Of a DNA stretch of 64,000 nucleotides, positions 17,867-26,668 are shown piece after piece (position 1 is the stretch's first letter; each line of letters opens with the position of its first letter). This DNA comes from Sphingobium sp. V4 (GTDB lineage Bacteria > Pseudomonadota > Alphaproteobacteria > Sphingomonadales > Sphingomonadaceae). Where the stretch lies: the NCBI RefSeq assembly GCF_029590555.1, contig NZ_CP081001.1, forward strand, positions 1,736,001 to 1,800,000. The letters are read 5' to 3'. The notes under the pieces were generated by a model, which saw only the letters and a program-made list of their open reading frames with translations, was not told the origin of the DNA and ran no database searches. Both the position numbers and the translations under genes were made by a program.

Positions 17867-18674
17867 CAGCGCTTACCCTTTCAAACGCGGAAGCGACGGG
17901 CCGCTGCACATTGGGGAGCCACGGCGGCGAAGCGGCCGCACAAAGCTGATTGAGGTGATCGCGGTCCCGGACGGTATCCATCGGATGCCAGAAGCCGGTA
18001 TGTTTGTAGGCGAAAAGTTCGCCATCGGCCGCGAGCCGCGCCAGCGGCGCCTGCTCCAGCGGTTCCTCATCGCCGCTCAGATAGTCGAGTACGCCAGGTT
18101 CGAAGATGAAGAAGCCGCCGTTGATCCAGGTTTCATGCTTGCGGACCTTCTCGGTGAACTCTACGACGCGCGGACCATCCAGTTCCAGATTGCCGAACCG
18201 CGCCGGCGGCTGAACCGCGGTAACCGTCGCCAACCCGCCATGGGATTTGTGAAACTCCAGCAGCTTACCGATATCGACATCGCCCACGCCATCGGAATAG
18301 GTCACCATGAACGTGTCGTTTTCCAGCCATTCGCGCAGGCGCAGCAGGCGACCGCCGGTCATGGTCAGTTCGCCTGTATCCACCACTGATATGTTCCAGT
18401 CCACCGACCGGCATTGTCGCAATGCGATCTGGCCGTTTCCGACCTTGATGGTGAAGTCATTGTTCATGAAATGAAGGTCGTGGAAGAACTTCTTCATCAG
18501 CATCATTTTGTAACCGCACGCGACGACGAAGTCGGTAAAACCATGACGTGCATAAATGTCCATGACATGGAGGATGATCGGCTTGCCGCCGACTTCGACC
18601 ATGGGTTTGGGGACGCGAACTGTCTCTTCCGCGAGACGCGATCCCAGTCCGCCCGCCAACAGCACAATCTTCAT
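17859..18674 (-). CDS. rfbF: Glucose-1-phosphate cytidylyltransferase
   Basis: 271 residues, a nucleotidyltransferase beginning KIVLLAGGLGSRLAEETVRVPKPMVEVGGKPI, with the signature G-x-G-x-R loop and the PKPM lysine. Length and motifs match RfbF/AscA enzymes that make CDP-glucose from CTP and glucose-1-phosphate. A ribosome binding site AAGGAG lies seven bases before ATG 18674. As first gene of the minus-strand operon it feeds rfbG and the following deoxysugar enzymes; its promoter must lie in the gap to its right. Confidence 0.93.
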   Translation of the reverse strand: MKIVLLAGGLGSRLAEETVRVPKPMVEVGGKPIILHVMDIYARHGFTDFVVACGYKMMLMKKFFHDLHFMNNDFTIKVGNGQIALRQCRSVDWNISVVDTGELTMTGGRLLRLREWLENDTFMVTYSDGVGDVDIGKLLEFHKSHGGLATVTAVQPPARFGNLELDGPRVVEFTEKVRKHETWINGGFFIFEPGVLDYLSGDEEPLEQAPLARLAADGELFAYKHTGFWHPMDTVRDRDHLNQLCAAASPPWLPNVQRPVASAFERVSADA

Positions 18675-19289
18675 CTCGGTGCTCCTTGCCCCTCGACGCT
18701 TTCCGTCTCAGCGACACAGTAGGCGAGGTTCGGGGAGAAGCGATTTGGGCAGATGAGTTACCGCATCGCTCAAGCGGAGTATGGCGACGGCTTAAAGGAG
18801 ACGCCTCCCTGCCAGTGCCGCTGCCCAAGATCGAACAGGCACGCCCTTATTTCGCAGGATTTTCCGCTTATCCCCCTGCTCGCGCCTCCAGGCCTCCAGC
18901 ATTTCGCCCTCGAAATCCCTGGTCGGATCAGGAAAAGCAAGCCTTGGTCCAATCCTGCCCGGTCAGACAACAGCCCCCCTAATCCCAAGGATCATCGCAC
19001 ATGGTCCCAACAGCCATGCACTAGCCAGATTGGGTAGGGCATGGACAATGGCCTGGTAGTGATCGCTCACCGCGTGGCCTTGGCCCTTGCTGTCCTGGTG
19101 GATTGATTGACATTTGCGTCGCCTTGGCGCCTGGGATGGGTCTGCAAATGTCTAAATCGTAAAATCCATTAGAATTCATAATTTCTAATGGCCCTGAAAG
19201 AGTCTGGCATTCGAATGCAACTTGGCTTCGAATGCTATCGAATGTCAGAATCGGACCACTTGCCTGGCGCATCCGCAACCGGAGAACCC
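18675..19289. other. Long divergent intergenic region
   Basis: This 615-bp stretch separates the CDP-sugar operon (leftward) from the NUDIX gene (rightward) and marks the end of the polysaccharide locus. No convincing protein was found on either strand. The right half is AT-rich (19140-19260) and includes a perfect inverted repeat and three TCGAATG copies listed separately. Promoters for both directions are expected here. Confidence 0.45.
19166..19191. promoter_or_regulatory. Perfect 9-bp inverted repeat upstream of the NUDIX gene
   Basis: Arms CCATTAGAA (19166-19174) and TTCTAATGG (19183-19191) are perfect complements around an 8-base AT-rich spacer. The site lies about 100 bp before the NUDIX start codon in an AT-rich patch. 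No U-run follows, so an operator for a dimeric regulator is more likely than a terminator. TCGAATG occurs three times just downstream (19211, 19228, 19239). The regulator is unknown. Confidence 0.4.
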
Positions 19290-19859
19290 ATGACGAAAAT
19301 CCTGTCGACACGGCTGATCTACGAAGACTGGCTGAACCTGCGCATGGCCCATGTTCGCGCCGAAAGCGGCGACGAGTTCGAGCGTCATGTCGTCGAAATG
19401 CGTCCCGCCATCGCAGTACTGCCCTATGATCCGGAGCGGCGTGTCGCCCTGACCGTTTCCATGCCGCGCGCACCCGTGACCTTGGCCGGCCTGCCCGACA
19501 TGATGGAGGCCATCGCCGGCCTGATCGACGAGGAAGCGGAACGATGCGCGCGCCGCGAAGCGATGGAGGAAGCGGGCGTGCGCCTGGGCGATCTCGTTCA
19601 TGTCGGTCAGATCTGGAGCATACCCAGCGTCGTTACCGAGAGGATCGACTATTTTCTGGCGGCGTACCGAGCGCAGGACCGCATCGAAACGGGCGGTGGT
19701 CTTCCCGACGAGCAGGAGAATATCACCGTCCATGAACCTTCTCTTGACACGCTCTGGACCATGATGGTGCGCCGGGAACTGACGGATGGCAAGCTCGCCA
19801 TCCTGCTTATGGCGCTCCGTCTGCGCCGGCCGGACCTGTTCAGCGTGCCGGTGGACTGA
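19290..19859 (+). CDS. NUDIX hydrolase (ADP-sugar pyrophosphatase-like)
   Basis: 189 residues from ATG 19290 with GGAG at 19281-19284; an upstream in-frame ATG at 19188 lies inside the inverted repeat and is less likely. The NUDIX box reads GLIDEEAERCARREAMEEAGV, with the metal-binding REAMEEAGV core; the loop before it is two residues shorter than the consensus. The preceding beta-strands (IAVLPYDPERRVALTVSMPRAP) fit the nucleoside-diphosphate-sugar hydrolase subgroup. Its last 20 bp overlap the 3' end of glgX on the other strand. ADP-glucose hydrolysis would oppose glycogen synthesis, but this is an inference from position. Confidence 0.78.
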   Translation: MTKILSTRLIYEDWLNLRMAHVRAESGDEFERHVVEMRPAIAVLPYDPERRVALTVSMPRAPVTLAGLPDMMEAIAGLIDEEAERCARREAMEEAGVRLGDLVHVGQIWSIPSVVTERIDYFLAAYRAQDRIETGGGLPDEQENITVHEPSLDTLWTMMVRRELTDGKLAILLMALRLRRPDLFSVPVD

Positions 19860-21720
19860 TGGCCACGGCGCGGGGCGGAACCAGCATCTCTCCTTCGGGC
19901 AACAGGAACCGGCATTCCTCGCCGCTTCCGTTGATGCAGACGGCAAAGCCGCTCGACCGGTGGCGCAGCGCGATCCGGCGGCGCTGCGGGTCTTCCCACT
20001 GGCCGACGGTCATCGCATGGCCCCGTTCGTCCAGCCACTCCACGTCTCCGTCAGCGAGTTGCGCCGTCCCGTGCAATTCCGGACTGGACCCGCGCAACGC
20101 CGCAAGGGCGAAGGCATGGGCCTCCAGGTCGGTGTCCCGTCCGGTCCAGTCGACCCAGCTGATCGCATTGTCCTGGGCATAGGCATTATTGTTCCCCTGC
20201 TGGCTGCGACCGAATTCATCGCCCGCCGTCAGCATGATCGTCCCGCGGGAACAGAAGAGCGTGGCAAGCAGCGCCTTTATGTCGCACCGCCGCGCCAGTT
20301 GCACGGCGGCATCCTCGCTCGGTCCCTCGACTCCATTGTTCCAGCTGAAATTCTCGCCATGACCATCGCGATTCTGCTCGCCATTGGCTTCGTTATGGCG
20401 ATGTGCATAAGCCACCATGTCCGCCAGGGTGAAGCCGTCATGCGCAGCGAGGAAGTTCACGCTGCGCGTCTCGCCCTCCCTGAAAATATCCGATGATCCC
20501 GCCAGTCGCGTTGCCAGCGCGCCAAGCGTCGACGCATCCCCGCGCCAGAAGCGGCGCACGTCGTCCCGATAGCGATCGTTCCACTCCAGCCACCCTTCGC
20601 CAAAGCGGCCAAGTTGATAGCCGCCCGGCCCGATATCCCATGGTTCGGCGATCATCACCCGGTCGGCCAGCACCGGATCGGCGCGCATGTCCTCCAGCAG
20701 CGGCGCGCGGGGATCGAAACCGTCCGGCAGCCGGCCCAGCGCCGGCCCCAGATCGAAACGGAAACCATCCACCCCGGCCTCGGTCACGAAATGGCGCAGC
20801 GAGTCCAGGATCAGCGCACGGACGAGCGGCGCATTGCAGGCGATGCTGTTACCTGTACCGGTGTCGTTGATCAGCCGACCGTCCGGCTCGTGCCGGAAAT
20901 AGCCGCGTGCATCGAGCCCACGCAATGAAAGCGTCGGCCCGGAGATGTCGCTTTCGCCGTCGTGATTATAGACCATGTCGAGGATTACGCCGATCCCCGC
21001 CTGATGCAGCGCCGTCACCGTAGCCCGCAAGTCGGCAAGGCCGCCCGGCGCCAGGCGCGGGTCGATCGCGAACCAGCTGACCGGATTATAGCCCCAATAG
21101 TTGGTGAGGCCGAGCGCGCCCAGATGGCGCTCGTCGATCCAGGCGTTGATCGGCATCAATTCCACGGCGGAGACACGCAGCGCCTTGAGGTGCGCGATGA
21201 CCGCGGGATCGGCGAGTGCGGCAATGGTTCCGCGCTGTTCCTGCGGCACGTCGGGCTGCAGCATGGTGAAACCGCGCACATGGAGTTCGTAGATCAGCCC
21301 ACCCGGGGTGAAACGCGGCGGTTGTCTCGCCAGTCGTGGTAAAGGCGACTCCAGCACGCCCTTCGACATTAGCGGCGCGGTGTCCCTGCCCTGCCCGCGC
21401 GGCGCGGCGAGCGCCGGATCATAGACGAACGCGCGGTCTATAGCGGTCGCATAAGGATCGAGTAGCAGTTTGTCTGGATCGAACCAGAAGCCCGCATTAG
21501 GATCATAAGGGCCATCTGCACGAAGGCCATAGCGGGCGCCCGCGCCAATCCCCGGTGCATCGATACGCCACAGACCGTCGCCTTGGCGAACCATCGGCAG
21601 CCTGACTTCCCGATCGTCGCGATCGAACAGGCAGAGCCAGAGTTGCGACGCATCGGGCGACCAGACGGCAAAGCGTGCGCCTGCCGATGACAGCTGAGGC
21701 GCGCCCGGCCGCACGGTCAC
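19840..21720 (-). CDS. glgX: Glycogen debranching enzyme (GH13)
   Basis: 626 residues with an N-terminal CBM48-like domain (FAVWSPDASQLWLCLFD) and a GH13 catalytic barrel. Visible conserved regions are VILDMVYNH, GFRFDLGPALGR (nucleophile Asp), VMIAEPWDIGPGGYQ (acid/base Glu) and FLAAHDGFTLADMV. It cleaves alpha-1,6 branches of phosphorylase-limited glycogen. Somewhat shorter than E. coli GlgX (about 657), within family range. ATG 21720 overlaps the glgA stop (ATGA). It is the last gene of the glycogen operon. Confidence 0.93.
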   Translation of the reverse strand: MTVRPGAPQLSSAGARFAVWSPDASQLWLCLFDRDDREVRLPMVRQGDGLWRIDAPGIGAGARYGLRADGPYDPNAGFWFDPDKLLLDPYATAIDRAFVYDPALAAPRGQGRDTAPLMSKGVLESPLPRLARQPPRFTPGGLIYELHVRGFTMLQPDVPQEQRGTIAALADPAVIAHLKALRVSAVELMPINAWIDERHLGALGLTNYWGYNPVSWFAIDPRLAPGGLADLRATVTALHQAGIGVILDMVYNHDGESDISGPTLSLRGLDARGYFRHEPDGRLINDTGTGNSIACNAPLVRALILDSLRHFVTEAGVDGFRFDLGPALGRLPDGFDPRAPLLEDMRADPVLADRVMIAEPWDIGPGGYQLGRFGEGWLEWNDRYRDDVRRFWRGDASTLGALATRLAGSSDIFREGETRSVNFLAAHDGFTLADMVAYAHRHNEANGEQNRDGHGENFSWNNGVEGPSEDAAVQLARRCDIKALLATLFCSRGTIMLTAGDEFGRSQQGNNNAYAQDNAISWVDWTGRDTDLEAHAFALAALRGSSPELHGTAQLADGDVEWLDERGHAMTVGQWEDPQRRRIALRHRSSGFAVCINGSGEECRFLLPEGEMLVPPRAVAISPPAR

Positions 21721-23165
21721 ACCGCTTCCGCCAGCAGCATCCGGTAGAGCGCGGCATAACGCGTTGCGCTATGCCGCCAGGACACGTCGCTGCGCATCGC
21801 GGCGCGCTGCATCGCCTGCCAAACGGGCTTGTCGCGGTGCAGTTCGATTGTCCGCGCGATCGCGCCATGGAGCGCCAGCGGATCTGACGGCGCGAACATG
21901 ACGCCCGTGGCCGCGCCTGCGCTCACCGCCGCTTCATTGGCGTCGATCACCGTATCAGCAAGGCCACCAACGCGCGCCACGACCGGCAGGCAGCCATAGC
22001 GCAACCCGTATAACTGGGTGAGGCCGCAGGGTTCGAAGCGCGAAGGGATAAGAATGGCGTCACCGCCCGCCTGCATCAGGTGGGACAGCGGCTCGTCATA
22101 GCCGATCTGCACGCCCACCCGCCCGCGATACCGGTCGGCGGCGCCCAGGAAGGCGCCTTCCAGCGGATGGTCGCCCGATCCCAGAAGCGCCAGCTTGCCG
22201 CCCAACCCAACCAGATGGTCGATCGCGCCGATCATCAGGTCCATCCCCTTCTGCCAGGTCAGGCGGCTGACGATGATGAATAGCGGCGCGCCATCCTGCT
22301 CCAGTCCGAAACGATTTTCGAGCGCGCGGCGGTTCACGGCTCGGGCAGACAACGCCCGAGCGCCATAACTCCTGGCGATCAAGGGATCGTCAGCGGGGTT
22401 CCAGATGTCGGTATCGACCCCGTTCAATATGCCATGCAGCCGGTCGACCCGCCCATTGATCAGGCCGTCCAGCCCCATGCCATGAACCGGGGACCGGATT
22501 TCCTGCGCATAGGTGGGGCTGACGGTCGTGATCGCCTCGGCAGACACCAGCCCTGCCTTCAGATAGCCAATGCCGCCATAATATTCGACTCCATCGACGC
22601 CCCAGGCTTCGGGCGGCAGGCCCAGGCCGGCGAAGACATCCGCCCCGAACCGCCCCTGAAATGCCAAGTTGTGGATCGTCACGATCTTGGGCACCGCATG
22701 GGCCGCGCCGAAGCGCATATAGGCTGCGGTCATCGCCGCCTGCCAGTCATGCACATGCACGATGTCCGGCCGCCACCCCTTGAGCGCGCCTTCGGCAATG
22801 TCCGCCCCGACTCGCGACAGGGCGGCGAAGCGGCGCCAATTGTCGGTCCAGTCATTGCCGCCATGGTCACCATAGGGCCCGCCCTCCCGCGCGAAGAAAG
22901 AGGGCGCGTCCAGCACCAGCAGGTCCAGACCGCCGACGCTGGCGGCAAGGACCGTCGCTGGCGCGCCGAACAGCGCATCATAGCGACGCACCACCTTCGC
23001 CTTGCCAAGCCGGGCGATGACAGAGGGATAGCCAGGAACCAGCGTCCGGGTGACGACACCCTCCGCCTCCAACGCGCCGGGCAACGCGCCAACGACATCG
23101 GCAAGCCCGCCAGTCTTGATGAGCGGATAGATTTCGGACGCGACCGACAGCAGTTTCATCGACAC
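21717..23165 (-). CDS. glgA: Glycogen synthase (ADP-glucose, GT5)
   Basis: 482 residues, typical GlgA size. The N-terminal ADP-glucose motif is KTGGLADVVGALPGAL; the C-terminal half has SRFEPCGLTQLYGLRYGCLPVVARVGGLADTV with the conserved E-x7-E region and Gly-rich loop. It extends alpha-1,4-glucan chains in the cytoplasm using the product of glgC, 14 bp upstream. The start is GTG 23165, with GGGGAC six bases before it, or ATG two codons in. Confidence 0.95.
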   Translation of the reverse strand: MSMKLLSVASEIYPLIKTGGLADVVGALPGALEAEGVVTRTLVPGYPSVIARLGKAKVVRRYDALFGAPATVLAASVGGLDLLVLDAPSFFAREGGPYGDHGGNDWTDNWRRFAALSRVGADIAEGALKGWRPDIVHVHDWQAAMTAAYMRFGAAHAVPKIVTIHNLAFQGRFGADVFAGLGLPPEAWGVDGVEYYGGIGYLKAGLVSAEAITTVSPTYAQEIRSPVHGMGLDGLINGRVDRLHGILNGVDTDIWNPADDPLIARSYGARALSARAVNRRALENRFGLEQDGAPLFIIVSRLTWQKGMDLMIGAIDHLVGLGGKLALLGSGDHPLEGAFLGAADRYRGRVGVQIGYDEPLSHLMQAGGDAILIPSRFEPCGLTQLYGLRYGCLPVVARVGGLADTVIDANEAAVSAGAATGVMFAPSDPLALHGAIARTIELHRDKPVWQAMQRAAMRSDVSWRHSATRYAALYRMLLAEAV

Positions 23166-23179
23166 GATGTCGTCCCCTG

Positions 23180-24439
23180 TCAGCCGACCAGCCGGTCGAT
23201 CATTGGCTGCGTCACCAGGCAGACGCCATTGTCGGTACGGCGAAAACGCTGCGAATCATGCTCAGGATGTTCGCCGATGATGAGGCCTGGGGGAATAACG
23301 ATGCCGGAGTCGACGACGCATTTGTGCAGCCGCGCGCCGCGACCGATCTCGCAGTCGGGCATGATGATGCTTTCGGTGACGGACGAAAAGCTGTGCGTCC
23401 GCACGCCGGAAAAGAGCAGGCTGCGGTGCAGGGAGGAGCCGGAGACGATGCAGCCGCCCGCGACCAGTGAAGAGGTCGCAGAACCGCGCCGGCCATCCTC
23501 ATTATGCACGAACTTGGCGGGCGGCGTGACCTCCGAATAGGTCCATAGCGGCCAGCTGCGGTCATAGAGGTCGAGCGAGGGGACAACGTCGGTCAGGTCG
23601 ATATTGGCCTGCCAATAGGCATCGATCGTCCCGACGTCGCGCCAATAGGGGACCAGTTCGCTTTCCGCACGCACGCAGCTGCTGGAAAAGCGGTGCGCCA
23701 CGGCTTTCCCGTGCTTGACGATGTAGGGGATGATGTCGCCGCCAAAATCGCGCTTGCTGTCTTTCTCGTCGGCATCGCGCAAAAGCTGCGCGATCAGGAA
23801 GCGGGTGCGAAAGACATAAATGCCCATCGACGCGAGCGCCATGTCGGGCTGGCCCGGAATGGCGGGCGGATTTTTCGGCTTTTCGACAAAGTCGGTGATG
23901 ATGTCATTTTCATCGACATGCATGACGCCGAAGCCGCTCGCCTCCTTGCGGGGCACCTCCAGGCAGCCGACGGTGACGTCCGCGCCACTATCGACATGCT
24001 GCTGGAGCATCAGTTCATAGTCCATCTTGTAGACATGGTCGCCCGCCAGGATGACCATATATTCGGGCGCGTAGCTTTCGATGATGTCGATATTCTGGAA
24101 CACGGCGTCCGCCGTGCCCTCATACCACTGGCTTTCGGAAATGCGCTGGCTGGCCGGCAATATATCGAAACTCTCGTTGCGCTCGGGCCGCAGGAAATTC
24201 CAGCCACGTTGCAGATGCCGGATCAGCGAATGCGCCTTATATTGGGTCGCCACGCCGATGCGGCGAATGCCGCTGTTGAGCGCATTGGACAGGGCGAAGT
24301 CGATGATCCGCGCCTTGCCGCCGAAATGGACGGCCGGCTTGGCGCGCCTGTCCGTCAGTTCAGCCAGCCGACTGCCGCGCCCCCCGGCCAGAACATAGGC
24401 CATGGCGTCGCGTGCGATCGGCTGATATTTTGTCTGCAT
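23180..24439 (-). CDS. glgC: Glucose-1-phosphate adenylyltransferase (ADP-glucose pyrophosphorylase)
   Basis: 419 residues from ATG 24439, with GGAGAGG upstream; the open frame extends to 24493 without a better start. The nucleotidyltransferase core reads [38 protein letters not shown], with the GGRG loop and [13 protein letters not shown] and the C-terminal left-handed beta-helix ([28 protein letters not shown]) are present. It makes ADP-glucose, the committed step of glycogen synthesis, and is expected to be allosterically controlled. It follows glgB by 50 bp. Confidence 0.95.
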   Translation of the reverse strand: MQTKYQPIARDAMAYVLAGGRGSRLAELTDRRAKPAVHFGGKARIIDFALSNALNSGIRRIGVATQYKAHSLIRHLQRGWNFLRPERNESFDILPASQRISESQWYEGTADAVFQNIDIIESYAPEYMVILAGDHVYKMDYELMLQQHVDSGADVTVGCLEVPRKEASGFGVMHVDENDIITDFVEKPKNPPAIPGQPDMALASMGIYVFRTRFLIAQLLRDADEKDSKRDFGGDIIPYIVKHGKAVAHRFSSSCVRAESELVPYWRDVGTIDAYWQANIDLTDVVPSLDLYDRSWPLWTYSEVTPPAKFVHNEDGRRGSATSSLVAGGCIVSGSSLHRSLLFSGVRTHSFSSVTESIIMPDCEIGRGARLHKCVVDSGIVIPPGLIIGEHPEHDSQRFRRTDNGVCLVTQPMIDRLVG

Positions 24440-24489
24440 TGGGCCTCTCCTTATCTGCCCGCTCGTCGCCTGCACGCGCCCGTCGGTGT

Positions 24490-26649
24490 TCAATAATCCA
24501 GTTCCAGCATCAAGGTTGCGAAGGGCGGGATAGTGATGTTCGCCCAGCCTTCCTCGTCGGCCCTGACCGCCCCCATATTGCCAGCGCCGCTGCCGCCATA
24601 GTCGGCTGCATCACTGTTCAATATCTCTCGCCAGCGTCCCCCCGATGGCAGCCGCATCCGATAGGCGTGCCGCATCACAGGGGTGAAATGGCTGATGACG
24701 ACGATTGGCATGGCGCCCGGCGCGCGACGCACCCAGGCGAACACCGAATCCGCCGCCGCGTCTACCAGCACCCATTCGAACCCTTCCGCTTCGCAATCGC
24801 GCGCGTGCAGAGCGGCCCGGCTACGGTACAGGCGGTTGAGATCGCCCAGCAACTGCTGCACCCCCCGATGCGGCGCATGGTCCAGCAAGTGCCAGTCGAG
24901 CGCCGCAGCCTCGTTCCACTCAGCCCGCTGAGCGAATTCCTGCCCCATGAATAGAAGCTTCTTGCCCGGATAGCCCCACATCAGGCCATAATAGGCGCGC
25001 AAAGTCGCAAATTTCTGCCAGTCGTCGCCCGCCATCTTGTGCAGCAGCGAAGCCTTGCCGTGCACGACTTCGTCATGGCTGAGCGCCAGCACGAAATTCT
25101 CGCTGAACGCATACATGAGGCCGAAGGTGATGTCGTCATGATGATGCGCGCGATGCACCGGGTCGCGCTCCAGATAGCGCAACGTATCGTGCATGAAGCC
25201 CATATTCCATTTGAAACCGAAGCCCAGTCCGCCACCGTAAACCGGTTTCGAGACGCCGGGCCAACTGGTCGATTCCTCCGCAATGGTCATCACGCCGGCA
25301 TGGGTGCCGTAAAGCGCCTTGTTCATCTGCTGGAGGAAGGCGACGGCCTCCACATTCTCGCGCCCGCCATGGTCGTTGGGCACCCACTCCCCGGCCTTGC
25401 GCGAATAGTCGAGATACAGCATCGAGGCGACCGCATCTACGCGCAGGCCATCGACATGATAGCGCTCCGCCCAGAACAGGGCGTTGTTGATCAGGAACTG
25501 CGCCACTTCGCGCCGGCCGAAATTGTAAATGGCGGTATTCCAGTCGGGGTGGAATCCCTTGCGTGGATCGGCATGTTCATAGAGCGCGGTGCCGTCGAAA
25601 TTGGCGAGGCCATGTTCGTCGGTCGGGAAATGCGCCGGCACCCAGTCGAGCAGGACGCCCACACCCGCCCGATGGGCCCCGTCCACGAAGCGAGCGAAGC
25701 CGGCGGGATCACCGAAACGCGCCGTCGGCGCGTAGAGGCCCAGCGTCTGATAACCCCAGCTCGGATCATAGGGATATTCGCTGATCGGCAGGAACTCGAT
25801 GTGGGTGAAGCCCATGCCGACGACATAGGGGATCAGACGCTTCGCCAGTTCGTCCCAGCTGAGGAATTCGCCGTGCTCGTCGCGTTGCCAGGAACCTGCA
25901 TGGACTTCGTAGATCGAAATCGGTTCCCGGCGCGGGTCAGCCTTGCGCCAATGATCGCCATGATCGTCATCGCCCCACACATGATCCAGCGGCGCTGCGA
26001 CGATCGACGCGGTCGATGGGCGTAACTCCGACTTGAAGGCGAAAGGATCGGACTTGAGCGGCAGCATGACGCCATCGGCGCCGATGATCTCATATTTATA
26101 CGCGCTGCCCGGCCCGACGTCAGGCAGGAAGATTTCCCAGACGCCCGCATCCGCGCGATGCCGCATCAGGCCACGGCGACCATCCCAGCGGTTGAAGTCG
26201 CCCACGACAGACACCCGCTTCGCATTGGGCGCCCACACCGCGAAATGCGTGCCCGTCGCGCCTTCATGCGCGATCACATGGGCCCCCAGCTTGTCAAACA
26301 GCCGGCCGTGCGATCCTTCGGCGAAATAATGATCGTCCAGCGGACCCAGCACCGGGCCAAAACCATAGGGATCGATCAGCGCATAGTCGCCGCCATCGTC
26401 ATAGTGGGCGACATAGCGCAACGGCTGGCGCTTGCGCACTGATACCCTGCCGAAGAAAAGCCCGTCGGGATGGATGCGCTCCAACGCGCCGACTGCCTTT
26501 CCCGCCAAAGTCTGCGCGGTGACTCGGACTGCTTGCGGCAACAGGACGCACGCCGTGAAGCCCTTTTGTGCCGGATGAACGCCCAGCGTGGCAAAGGGGT
26601 CGTCCTCGCGGCCGTGGATCAATCGGTCAATCTGCTCCTGCGTCAGCAC
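24490..26649 (-). CDS. glgB: 1,4-alpha-glucan branching enzyme
   Basis: 719 residues from GTG 26649, the usual GlgB length. The open frame reaches 26856, but that would overlap glgP by nearly 190 bp; GTG 26649 lies 19 bp past the glgP stop and has GGAGG about eleven bases upstream. Domains in order: N1 beta-sandwich (about 15-100), CBM48 ([25 protein letters not shown]), GH13 barrel with [23 protein letters not shown] (nucleophile Asp), [12 protein letters not shown] (acid/base Glu) and [11 protein letters not shown], then the C-terminal beta domain. It makes alpha-1,6 branches. Confidence 0.93.
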   Translation of the reverse strand: MLTQEQIDRLIHGREDDPFATLGVHPAQKGFTACVLLPQAVRVTAQTLAGKAVGALERIHPDGLFFGRVSVRKRQPLRYVAHYDDGGDYALIDPYGFGPVLGPLDDHYFAEGSHGRLFDKLGAHVIAHEGATGTHFAVWAPNAKRVSVVGDFNRWDGRRGLMRHRADAGVWEIFLPDVGPGSAYKYEIIGADGVMLPLKSDPFAFKSELRPSTASIVAAPLDHVWGDDDHGDHWRKADPRREPISIYEVHAGSWQRDEHGEFLSWDELAKRLIPYVVGMGFTHIEFLPISEYPYDPSWGYQTLGLYAPTARFGDPAGFARFVDGAHRAGVGVLLDWVPAHFPTDEHGLANFDGTALYEHADPRKGFHPDWNTAIYNFGRREVAQFLINNALFWAERYHVDGLRVDAVASMLYLDYSRKAGEWVPNDHGGRENVEAVAFLQQMNKALYGTHAGVMTIAEESTSWPGVSKPVYGGGLGFGFKWNMGFMHDTLRYLERDPVHRAHHHDDITFGLMYAFSENFVLALSHDEVVHGKASLLHKMAGDDWQKFATLRAYYGLMWGYPGKKLLFMGQEFAQRAEWNEAAALDWHLLDHAPHRGVQQLLGDLNRLYRSRAALHARDCEAEGFEWVLVDAAADSVFAWVRRAPGAMPIVVISHFTPVMRHAYRMRLPSGGRWREILNSDAADYGGSGAGNMGAVRADEEGWANITIPPFATLMLELDY

Positions 26650-26668
26650 ACCCGCGTCCGCGCCTCCG

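Noticed and set aside
19021..19473. Minus-strand frame of about 150 codons upstream of and opposite the NUDIX gene
   Set aside because: Low-complexity, no ribosome binding site, antisense to NUDIX; not convincing as a gene or transposase remnant.
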